Virus record (IMG/VR): IMGVR_UViG_3300030102_000860
Span: 1-29,641 of that record
Reading direction: 5' to 3' (one strand)
DNA: 29,641 nt
Origin: a virus
The translations under genes and the position numbers were made by a program. The notes under the pieces were generated by a model that saw only the letters and a program-made list of their open reading frames with translations, made no database searches and had not been told where the DNA came from. Positions 7,389-14,908 of the stretch are shown in pieces. Position 1 is the stretch's first letter; the number at the start of each line of letters is the position of its first letter.

Positions 7389-7894
7389 AAGCACCGTTTA
7401 AAATAAATTTTTTAACAATAAAAACAGAAGGATTCTTTTTAAAAAGAAAAGAAATAAATAAAAAACTTAAAAAGTTTCCTGAAAAAAGATATGCAAACTT
7501 TCATAGTAATAGACAAAAATGCACTATGGAAAAAGATTTTGTAAAAATATTTGAAGATGAATTTCTTAAAATATCAAAATACTTTCAGTCTCAAATGAAT
7601 CTTGAAAGTTGTTGGTCAGCAACATACTCAAAAGGCGATTACCATGTTCCACACAACCATGGTTCTACTGGTTACTGTGGTATCTTATATTTAGATATGC
7701 ATAAAAAATCACCTTCTACTGTGTATATGCAGCCATGGAACGATGATTTTGATAATACTTTGTTATATGAACCCTCTGTGGAAGAAGGAGATATTGTTAT
7801 CGTACCTAAATTTGTGGTTCATTTTACTAGACCAAATTTAGTTTCTTTTAAGAAAAGAATTATATCTTTTGATTTTAATTTTTTTAAAAAATAA
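7379..7894 (+). CDS. 2OG/Fe(II) oxygenase-like protein, HxH type
   Basis: A 171-residue protein with the double-stranded beta-helix signature of 2-oxoglutarate/Fe(II) dioxygenases, close to the 2OG-FeII_Oxy_5 type. W79-x3-Y83 leads into PHNHG, with H92 and H94 as first iron ligands, then GILYLDM. The C-terminal EEGDIVIVPKFVVHFTRPN supplies distal H148, and KKRIISFDFNF supplies R160, expected to bind the 2OG carboxylate. The N-terminus is lysine-rich. The start overlaps the SNF2 gene by 10 bp and has an AGGAG-type site upstream inside that gene, so the two are co-translated. It shares the W-x3-Y-x8-H-x-H spacing with the genes at 8362-8940 and 20116-20700. Substrate unknown. The gene ends directly against the convergent M15 gene. 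Confidence 0.8.
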   Translation: MDIKAPFKINFLTIKTEGFFLKRKEINKKLKKFPEKRYANFHSNRQKCTMEKDFVKIFEDEFLKISKYFQSQMNLESCWSATYSKGDYHVPHNHGSTGYCGILYLDMHKKSPSTVYMQPWNDDFDNTLLYEPSVEEGDIVIVPKFVVHFTRPNLVSFKKRIISFDFNFFKK

Positions 7895-8365
7895 TTATTC
7901 TAACCAAGGCGTGTAAACTACTTTACCATCAACTCTTTGTGCACGTAATGATTGATTTCTATTTGAATTAGATGAGTAAGAACAATGTATCCAACCCGAA
8001 GTTGGTTCGTTATCTTTGTAAAATTCTAAAATGAGTTGGTCGTAATCAAGTTCATTCTTAATGTAGAGAGCTAGCTCTCTGTTGTCTACACCAGGTATCT
8101 CGAAGTCTGCCGCGGCTGCATTGTCATCTGCCACATGTTGACTGTTCACACTGCTGCCTATAGCAATGCAAAGTTCAGCACAACGAAATCCGCTAGATAT
8201 GATTAATGGTTTGTTGTAGTGCGAACGTATGGGTTGCAAAATATTTATCGCTAATTCTTTAAGATTTTCTATCTGCGCTGGGTTAGGGTTGTTATTGATC
8301 CCCTTCCTTTCAGCGACCTGGCTTTTGGTAAGCTCGTCTAAAGTTATGTTTGCTGTCAACTTCAT
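7895..8365 (-). CDS. M15-family peptidase, probable endolysin
   Basis: A 156-residue D-Ala-D-Ala carboxypeptidase/L-Ala-D-Glu endopeptidase-like protein, probably the lysis enzyme that cuts peptidoglycan peptides. Visible motifs are SGFR (58-61), SQH with zinc ligand H77, D87 in AADFEIPG, and GWIHCSY with H127. In most M15_3 enzymes the second motif is SxHxxGxAxD, with seven residues from His to Asp. Here the spacing is ten (HVADDNAAAAD) and the glycine is missing, an apparent three-residue insertion at the zinc site. No signal peptide is seen, so it needs a holin. The XhlA-like protein two genes upstream is a candidate partner. It overlaps the preceding oxygenase gene by 4 bp. Confidence 0.85.
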   Translation of the reverse strand: MKLTANITLDELTKSQVAERKGINNNPNPAQIENLKELAINILQPIRSHYNKPLIISSGFRCAELCIAIGSSVNSQHVADDNAAAADFEIPGVDNRELALYIKNELDYDQLILEFYKDNEPTSGWIHCSYSSNSNRNQSLRAQRVDGKVVYTPWLE

Positions 8366-8940
8366 AATATTTTAAAATTATACGCTAAACTAATTCTCAT
8401 TTTATCAGACTCATTTCTTGCTACAGAATGTCTTATATCTGATTTGAACATTATTAACTTTCCTGGCTCTGGTGTAAAGTTAAAACTTTGCCATGTATAT
8501 GCATTATTTTTATCATAAAGAGGGGGTATTGTACGTAATAAAGGACCATTAACTTTTAGATTTCCACAATTTCTATCTGTTTGTAGATAATAAATAGAGA
8601 CTAACTGGTCTGTAATATGGTCGTGTTCCTCCTGATAATCTCCAGGTTTATAATAGTTTATCCAACTAGAATCACAATTTATTTTTCTGTTTTTATATCC
8701 AATTACATCTGCAAATTCATATATGTTATCATACACAAATTTTGTGATACTATTAAACTTTGCATTTAAATGTATTTGATAAGTTCCACAGGTATTAAAT
8801 ACGTTAGATTCCCAATTATCACCACCTTTTTTAACTTCTTTTTTAATTTTCATACACTCTTCTGTAACTTCTTTCTCTGTATCAAAATGTTTTTTATTAA
8901 ACACTTCTCCTACTGGAGTCGCAAAAAGGTTGTGAATCAT
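8362..8940 (-). CDS. 2OG/Fe(II) oxygenase-like protein, HxH type, in the lysis region
   Basis: A 192-residue protein with W93-x3-Y97 then H106-D107-H108 (EEHDHI), a SIYYLQ strand, PGKLIMFKSDIRH giving the distal H171, and MRISLAYNF with R182. This is the same ligand arrangement and spacing (W-x3-Y-x8-H-x-H ... H ... R) as the genes at 7379-7894 and 20116-20700, typical of phage 2OG-FeII_Oxy proteins. It lies between the XhlA-like membrane protein and the endolysin, an unexpected place for an oxygenase. The start shares one base with the stop of the membrane protein gene (TAATG at 8938-8942), and its end overlaps the endolysin start by 4 bp. All expected active-site residues are present, so it is probably active. 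Substrate unknown. Confidence 0.82.
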   Translation of the reverse strand: MIHNLFATPVGEVFNKKHFDTEKEVTEECMKIKKEVKKGGDNWESNVFNTCGTYQIHLNAKFNSITKFVYDNIYEFADVIGYKNRKINCDSSWINYYKPGDYQEEHDHITDQLVSIYYLQTDRNCGNLKVNGPLLRTIPPLYDKNNAYTWQSFNFTPEPGKLIMFKSDIRHSVARNESDKMRISLAYNFKIL

Positions 8941-9158
8941 TATGTCAGTAGTTTGTCTAAAAAGAATAACGCTACCGTCCCCACAGTAGCTAAAAGAACC
9001 CAGTAGATTTTGTCTACCTTGCCACCCAATTTGTCTAAATCCGAATGCATATGTTTGAGATGATTATTTTTAATTTGCGATATATCTCTTCTTACACCTG
9101 TCAGGTAGCCATACAGGGCTAAAATATGTTCTCGTGTATTTTTAGGTTCAATAGCCAT
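8940..9158 (-). CDS. XhlA/holin-like small membrane protein
   Basis: A 72-residue protein. Residues 1-50 are polar and helical (TREHILALYGYLTGVRRDIS, then NHLKHMHSDLDKLGGKVDK), and residues about 51-68 form one hydrophobic segment (IYWVLLATVGTVALFFL) ending in DKLLT. A helical or coiled N-terminal part followed by a single C-terminal membrane span is the layout of the XhlA hemolysin/holin-accessory family. Its position two genes before the endolysin supports a role in membrane permeabilisation for lysis. The alternative is a spanin-like or membrane anchor protein; no lipobox is seen. It is joined by TAATG overlaps to both neighbours (9156-9160 and 8938-8942), so its translation depends on the large virion protein gene upstream. 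Confidence 0.65.
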   Translation of the reverse strand: MAIEPKNTREHILALYGYLTGVRRDISQIKNNHLKHMHSDLDKLGGKVDKIYWVLLATVGTVALFFLDKLLT

Positions 9159-12100
9159 TAAGTTCTTTTAATCCTTTGTCTTATAATCTGTTCTTCAGGA
9201 GACAATAAAGCAGTTTCTGTTTGTGTCAACCCAGAAACGGGGTCAACTTGTGCAGCTTTAACTGGGCTAATTGTAGGTGCAGTGGATGTTACTGAAGCCG
9301 GTAATGGCGGTGTAGCCACTTCTTCTAACAAGAAATTATCCAAAGATACATCAAAACTAGACGTTAGAGGTGTATTTTTAAAAGCAGTTCTCATCTGTCT
9401 CAAAGTGGGTTGAACCAATCTGAACATATTTGGTTGTCCAAGATTATCTGCTATTTCTTGAAACCTAGCTTGTATGTCTTCTGATGGATAATATGGATCA
9501 AATTTAGCTCTAGATAGATTACCGAACGTAGCCGAGCTTATTTGTCTATCACTAAATTCTCTTCTTAATCTAGCTCTATCAGCACCTAAAATTTGAGCAG
9601 AGTTAATATTTTTATACATTTCTTGTTGCACATCAAATCTAGCTTTGTTTGAAGTATAGTATCTGGATATAACATCATTTGGTTTAATTGGTCCACCTCT
9701 TAACAATCCAAAAAAACCACCAGTAAATTCTCTTCTAGCATTTCTAATACCTGTTTGATATTCAGATATTTTAAAACCCATAGATTGAATAGGGTCTACT
9801 TTTATTGCTCGTAGTCCCATGAATCCTGCGAGTTCAGGACCAATTTCTAATTCATCTCCTCTCTTTGTTGGTGTGCCAAAAGCAGCTTGTCCTAATCTTT
9901 GAAATTGTTTGTAACCTGGTGCTAGTGCCTCTCCTAAATGTAAAAATCTTATTTTAGCTTTGTCTCCAGGAGACGTTTGGTCCGTGTACAGTTGTCTACC
10001 ATCTCTTGTTCTACCACCTCTAGTAATAATGTCCGCTGTGGCTTGAGTCCAAATAGATTCTGATATAAATGGATTCATAAACTCTGCGCTAGCTTCACCC
10101 ACACCATTAACAAAACCAGCTAACAATGTTCTATCTGTTTGCTCTCCTTCAATAATGTTATTGACCAATGTTCTAAACGGTCTGGCCATGACATCATATG
10201 CATTACTGTGACTAAAATCTATGTATCTTAATTCACCATCATCTAATTTTATTGGCACCAAAGTAGAATTTTTAGACCAGTCAGGAACAAATTGTCTTAA
10301 TGCTTGTAGTTCTTCGTCAGTTACATCGTATAACATCTGTGCACCTTCAACTACAGCTCCAGGAACAACTGCTAGTGTTGTTGCCATACCAGTTAATCTA
10401 GTTATACCTGTTCTATATAGTGGGTTATCGTTTTTAACTAATTGTCCTGTAGCAGCGTCCACAACATAGGGGGTTACGTTACTACCTCTAACTGGTTTAG
10501 AGTGTCTTAATTCTTTTAAACCTTGTTCTGCTATATTTGTTGTAGTTCTAATAATTTCAGACGGAAATGACATGAAGTTACCTATCGGTAATATTCTAGA
10601 TGTCTTAACTGCTGAACCTACAAAAGCATAATTAGGCACAGTATTTTTAACAATATCTGCCGCCTCTTCTTTTAAACTTCTTAATACATCATCAGGTATG
10701 TCATCTATATTTTTTATTCTACCTGTTCTTAATGCAGCTCTTTTTAATCTATCTAATTCTACAACATAGTTTGTAATTTTCCATGTATCGTCCTCTGCAA
10801 CATATTTACCTTGTAAGAACGACCCTAATTTTTTTAACTTTCTTACAAAAGGTTTTAATATTGCATCAGTTGCAGCAACATTTGATCCAGCTCCTGCGTC
10901 TCTTAATAAATTAATAAGATCTCCTATTTGGACTTGTGTGTTTACAACACCCAACTCTAACAGTTCTCTATAAGCAGCTTGTGCCTTTGCATTGTTAGGA
11001 CCTAATTTTAATAGTGCAGAGGTATCTATACCTTTGGCAAAAGCCTCTGCTAAAAGTTTTGGTCTGAATAGACCTTCGAATAAAATACCATTTGCACCAG
11101 CAAATGCACCAGCACTAAAAAAATTACGTAGGTGTGTAGGTATTGATAAAACTGTTTTTGCTAATTGTGATATCGCTTTTGGAAAAATTAATAAGTTTCT
11201 ATAAAACCATGTTACAGATTTTTCTGCAGCATTAGCTCCTTCTCGACCTCTAACAATAGCAGTTAAACCTGTCCCAACATCATTTGCATTTTGTATACCT
11301 TTTGCAATATCTTCTGTTGTAAACTTTCCAGATAAACTACTGTAACTATCTTTTGCTCCTGGAATCTTTGATAATATTTCATCTTGAACTTTTACAATTT
11401 TAATACCTGTAACAGGCGCATTAACTGCAACTTTAGCCGCCTCTTCAGAGTCCCAGAAAAAACCTCTTTTACCTTGTTTTTGAACTTTTGCATTTTGTTT
11501 TGCAATATCATCAAGGTAAGCTGTGGTTCTAGCAACAGCTGATAAATTAGTAACTGCGTTAAACAGTGAATATCTTGGGTCTTCTATTTCACCAAATAAT
11601 TGTCTAAATACTTTACTACCTTTACCTGGTAAAATTTTGTCAGTTAAAACATTTTTTTCAAAACTTTTTGTTTTAGCTCCCATCATAGTAGAATTACTGT
11701 AAGTTATATCTGGCAGTGGTCCAGGTTTCTTTTTTATTTGAGCCTGATTAATAATATCATCAACTATAAATTTAGCTTCGTTAAAAAATTTATCACCAGT
11801 AGGAACAAACTGACCGGCTTCTGTTTTTTCTAATTTTACAGGATCTTTACTTGTTTTGTTTAAATATCTTCTAAATAAATTTATAGCGTTAACGTATGCC
11901 TCATCAGTAAAAGGTTGTGTTTGCATTAATTTAGCAAGACCAGATTTAGTTTGAAATATTTTGTAAGTGTTACCAATCCAACCTTGAATTTTATTTTTCA
12001 TGATTTCTTTAATTTCTTTTGAGCCACTTGAAACTATTTTTTTATTGGCAACAGACTGTTCTAGTATGTCAATTAATTTAACAACTTCTGCTCTACCGTC

Positions 12101-13147
12101 ATCTAAACTAGATATAATTTTGCCAATAGACTCTTCAGGAACTTTTTTATCTTTTAATAATTTTATTAATTTATCACTTGCATCAGCATTAACTGGCTTT
12201 CTCAAGTCACCCTCAAACAAAACATCGTTTAATTGTTTGTAAAATTGTTGTTGTTCTACATTAGTGGTTGTATCAAAAAATTTAGATGTGTTAGGAAATA
12301 TCTTATCAGCCTCTCTTGTTATATTATCAGTTATTTCTTTAATTCGTAGTGTATCGCTGGCCTTTAAAGCTTCTTTTGACATCTGTGCTTTAAAAACTGC
12401 TTCAGGTTGATCTCCTGCTGGAGATAAAGGACCAACGATATATTTATCTATCCATCTTGTTACAGCACTGTTAGCGTATGCATCATCCTCTCCTCTTTTA
12501 GCTAACGCTTTTACAGTTTTACCTGCACCATAAACAAAAGGTGTAATAAATAAAGACTCTGATCCAAACTTAACTCTGTTCATTAGTTTTCGAAGAGCAT
12601 CTTCTCTACCTGTTTCTACATCTCTATCTAAAGCTGTAGGCGCGTTAAAGAAATCACCAAAAGTTCCTATATCTTCTATATCGGCAACAAATGTTTCTCC
12701 TGTAGCACCACCTGCTACACCCGCTGCAAATCTTTTTATGCCAGCTCTATCGTTTAATTTTTTTGCTTGAAGAGATGCTTTGTAAACATTTGCTCCTTTA
12801 AAGTTAGCATATGCACCAGCCTTCTTTGCTTTGAGCGCTTTGTCAGCTAATTTAGTTCCTATTCTAAAACCAGCACCACCAGGTATACCTATAGTCACTA
12901 AAGTTTCCGTAAGTTTACCAGCTAGTCTACTTTCAGCTGCCTCATCAAATGGATTAATCTTATCAAAAAATTTTTCTACATCTGCTGCCGTATTAGAATC
13001 TGCTCCAAGATCCACGAGCTCTGCACCTAGAGATACCACACCTTCAACTGTTTTGATTAATCCTGAAGCTATACCAGCACCTATGGCTGCAAATAAACTA
13101 GTTTCGTTGTTCTTTTCTGCTTCTGAAAGAGGGACAAATTTTGCCAT
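9158..13147 (-). CDS. Very large internal virion/DNA-ejection protein
   Basis: A 1329-residue protein, the largest in the window, rich in Ala, Lys and Leu and mostly helical by eye. The N-terminus has small-residue hydrophobic stretches (AAIGAGIASGLIKTVEGVVS, residues 20-39; GAGFRIG; FAAGVAGGATGE), and another lies around TGMATTLAVVPGAVVEGAQM in the second half. The C-terminus is Pro/Thr-rich. In podoviruses one protein over 1000 residues located after the nozzle and small internal protein genes is normally the gp16-like ejection protein that enters the host envelope. No transglycosylase catalytic motif could be identified. An AGGAGG site four bases before the ATG overlaps the stop codon of the preceding gene, predicting strong translation. 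Role from size and synteny, not sequence identity. Confidence 0.65.
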   Translation of the reverse strand: MAKFVPLSEAEKNNETSLFAAIGAGIASGLIKTVEGVVSLGAELVDLGADSNTAADVEKFFDKINPFDEAAESRLAGKLTETLVTIGIPGGAGFRIGTKLADKALKAKKAGAYANFKGANVYKASLQAKKLNDRAGIKRFAAGVAGGATGETFVADIEDIGTFGDFFNAPTALDRDVETGREDALRKLMNRVKFGSESLFITPFVYGAGKTVKALAKRGEDDAYANSAVTRWIDKYIVGPLSPAGDQPEAVFKAQMSKEALKASDTLRIKEITDNITREADKIFPNTSKFFDTTTNVEQQQFYKQLNDVLFEGDLRKPVNADASDKLIKLLKDKKVPEESIGKIISSLDDGRAEVVKLIDILEQSVANKKIVSSGSKEIKEIMKNKIQGWIGNTYKIFQTKSGLAKLMQTQPFTDEAYVNAINLFRRYLNKTSKDPVKLEKTEAGQFVPTGDKFFNEAKFIVDDIINQAQIKKKPGPLPDITYSNSTMMGAKTKSFEKNVLTDKILPGKGSKVFRQLFGEIEDPRYSLFNAVTNLSAVARTTAYLDDIAKQNAKVQKQGKRGFFWDSEEAAKVAVNAPVTGIKIVKVQDEILSKIPGAKDSYSSLSGKFTTEDIAKGIQNANDVGTGLTAIVRGREGANAAEKSVTWFYRNLLIFPKAISQLAKTVLSIPTHLRNFFSAGAFAGANGILFEGLFRPKLLAEAFAKGIDTSALLKLGPNNAKAQAAYRELLELGVVNTQVQIGDLINLLRDAGAGSNVAATDAILKPFVRKLKKLGSFLQGKYVAEDDTWKITNYVVELDRLKRAALRTGRIKNIDDIPDDVLRSLKEEAADIVKNTVPNYAFVGSAVKTSRILPIGNFMSFPSEIIRTTTNIAEQGLKELRHSKPVRGSNVTPYVVDAATGQLVKNDNPLYRTGITRLTGMATTLAVVPGAVVEGAQMLYDVTDEELQALRQFVPDWSKNSTLVPIKLDDGELRYIDFSHSNAYDVMARPFRTLVNNIIEGEQTDRTLLAGFVNGVGEASAEFMNPFISESIWTQATADIITRGGRTRDGRQLYTDQTSPGDKAKIRFLHLGEALAPGYKQFQRLGQAAFGTPTKRGDELEIGPELAGFMGLRAIKVDPIQSMGFKISEYQTGIRNARREFTGGFFGLLRGGPIKPNDVISRYYTSNKARFDVQQEMYKNINSAQILGADRARLRREFSDRQISSATFGNLSRAKFDPYYPSEDIQARFQEIADNLGQPNMFRLVQPTLRQMRTAFKNTPLTSSFDVSLDNFLLEEVATPPLPASVTSTAPTISPVKAAQVDPVSGLTQTETALLSPEEQIIRQRIKRT

Positions 13148-13155
13148 TTATCCTC

Positions 13156-13986
13156 CTATATATCTACGTCGTCTTCAACGGCAAATCTTTTTTCTAGTTC
13201 TTTTCTTTTTTCTTCTCTAATTTTAGCAAGGTCTTCACCAACTCTTTCTGCATAAGTCTTTTCTGTAGTTTTTTCTTCTTCTGGCAAAGTATCACCCTCT
13301 ATGTCTAATGTAGACACTGGAACTAAATCTCTACCCTCTTCTGTATCAACTAATTTATAAGTTTGTTTGTCTAATAAGTTATAGTAAAATTTACCTACGT
13401 TGGCTTTGTTTGCTTTAACAAATTGTTTTCTTGCTTCAATACTATTGACATCGAAGTCTAACGGAGTTCCCAAACGTTCTGCTCCATAACTAGTAGCTAA
13501 TTCTTTTTCTGTCTCTAGTTCATATTGAGCTCTTGCTTCAGCTAAAGTAAAATCATTATCATAAGTTGGTAAGTATGCTTTAATTAAAGCTTCTTTTTGT
13601 CTATCTTCTTTTTTACCCATAGCTATATCTTTTTCAGCAGCTAATTGTTTATCTAATAATCTTTCTTTAAAAGCTCTGTCACCAGCTATCTCTCTTTGTC
13701 TTGCTTGTGTATCTTGAAATCTTTGGAAAGGATTTCTAAAAGCTTGAGCAGCCGTTGCTAAAGTTCCACCTTGTGGTGGTCTTGAAAGAAGATCTAAACC
13801 TCCAGATATTAAAAGATCAGATATGCCTGGTGTTGCTAAAGCTCTTTGAAAAAAATTATCTTTCTCTGAACCTACAGGAGCGTTCACTGGTTCTTGATAC
13901 CTGTTACGCATGCCATCCATAATACCCATGTTTTCGACGTCTCCGCCCATTCTGAACATAGGTCTTTTTAAAATTCTACTTCTCAT
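13156..13986 (-). CDS. Hypothetical internal virion-associated protein
   Basis: A 276-residue protein with a basic N-terminus (RSRILKRPMFRMGGDVENMG) similar to short RPMFRMGG leaders I associate with marine phage internal proteins. The middle (residues 70-130) is Gln/Arg-rich and helical (FRNPFQRFQDTQARQREIAG). The C-terminal third is strongly charged and ends EEKRKELEKRFAVEDDVDI. No known domain is recognised. It lies between the Gln/Ala-rich gp14-like gene (one base away) and the giant virion protein gene (8 bp away), so it is probably part of the ejection apparatus or inner core. Its stop codon overlaps the ribosome site of the next gene. A scaffold or chaperone for the internal proteins is an alternative. 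Confidence 0.6.
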   Translation of the reverse strand: MRSRILKRPMFRMGGDVENMGIMDGMRNRYQEPVNAPVGSEKDNFFQRALATPGISDLLISGGLDLLSRPPQGGTLATAAQAFRNPFQRFQDTQARQREIAGDRAFKERLLDKQLAAEKDIAMGKKEDRQKEALIKAYLPTYDNDFTLAEARAQYELETEKELATSYGAERLGTPLDFDVNSIEARKQFVKANKANVGKFYYNLLDKQTYKLVDTEEGRDLVPVSTLDIEGDTLPEEEKTTEKTYAERVGEDLAKIREEKRKELEKRFAVEDDVDI

Positions 13987-13987
13987 A

Positions 13988-14908
13988 TTATAAGTTTACG
14001 TTAATTTTTCCAGGATTTGTTACTGCTCCGTAGATACCCGCTAATGTTGAACCTACACCAAGAGCTGTTTGTAATGGTGTTGGGTTAGGGACCGATTGAA
14101 CAGTAGTTGAACCAGGGTAACCACTAATTAATTGCGCTATACCAGATCCAAATCTATTTAATCTATCAATAGGTTCAAATGCTTCTAATCTTCTACCCTC
14201 TCTAGCTGCGTCTGCTTCCGCTTGCGCTTGGGTTTGTTGGATGGCGCCCAAACGACCCAACTGTGAAACATCTGCTCTTTGTAGACTAGGAAGTTGTGAA
14301 GCTAGTCCTGATTGAAATTCTCCTAAACCTAATCTAGATCTTGATAGGGCTTGTCTATTTGCTAAATCTTGTTGTCTTCTACCCACGGCATCATCAAAAC
14401 CTTGTTGTAATAATCCTGCTTGTAACAGTGCTCTTTCTCTAGCTTGACCTGTGCCAAGCTCTGCAAGTTGAACTCCTGCTCTGCCTGCACCAAGAACACC
14501 TAATTGTGCTTGTCGATCTCTTATACCTTGCTGTTGTATCTGTGCTTGTCTATCAAACTCTGAAAGAGTTGCATCAATAACTTGCGATTGATATGGAGAC
14601 ATGAAATCTTGAATAGATCCTGTGCCTGTTCCTGCACCAGATCCTAACATAGCCTCTGCACCAGCTATACCTGTAGCTGCTTGACCTGCTTGCTGTTGTG
14701 CTGCAGTTACAAAAGGTTGAAATGAGCCTACACCTTGTTGTGCTAAACTTATGGCTTGCGTTTGTAATGGGTCTTGCGCTGCAACTGTAGGTGCAAATTG
14801 TGAAGTATCTAGAGGTTGAGCCGTTGATGCTGTTAGCTGTTTACCGTAATCTACTGCTAGATCTTCTATAAATTTTGGTGGTAATACTCGTGATTCTGTA
14901 ATTGCCAT
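13988..14908 (-). CDS. Gln/Ala-rich internal virion protein (T7 gp14-like in position and composition)
   Basis: A 306-residue protein with long Gln/Ala/Gly-rich helical stretches (e.g. FVTAAQQQAGQAATGIAGAE; RDRQAQLGVLGAGRAGVQLA; QQTQAQAEADAAREGRRLEA) and a small hydrophobic C-terminal part (LQTALGVGSTLAGIYGAV) that could insert in a membrane. T7 gp14, the small ejection protein that forms the outer-membrane pore, is likewise a short Ala/Gln-rich protein encoded before gp15 and gp16, and here the gene is followed by a 276-residue and a 1329-residue protein. Assignment is by composition and order, not detectable sequence similarity. Its ATG shares a base with the preceding stop (TAATG at 14906-14910). 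Confidence 0.6.
   Translation of the reverse strand: MAITESRVLPPKFIEDLAVDYGKQLTASTAQPLDTSQFAPTVAAQDPLQTQAISLAQQGVGSFQPFVTAAQQQAGQAATGIAGAEAMLGSGAGTGTGSIQDFMSPYQSQVIDATLSEFDRQAQIQQQGIRDRQAQLGVLGAGRAGVQLAELGTGQARERALLQAGLLQQGFDDAVGRRQQDLANRQALSRSRLGLGEFQSGLASQLPSLQRADVSQLGRLGAIQQTQAQAEADAAREGRRLEAFEPIDRLNRFGSGIAQLISGYPGSTTVQSVPNPTPLQTALGVGSTLAGIYGAVTNPGKINVNL

Noticed and set aside
7879-7892. T7A6 palindrome at the convergent gene ends as a bidirectional terminator
   Set aside because: It has no GC pairs and no loop, lies inside the last codons of the oxygenase gene, and such A/T runs are common here by composition.
12831-13220. Plus-strand open frame of 129 codons
   Set aside because: Antisense of the start of the giant virion gene and its ribosome site; no independent evidence.
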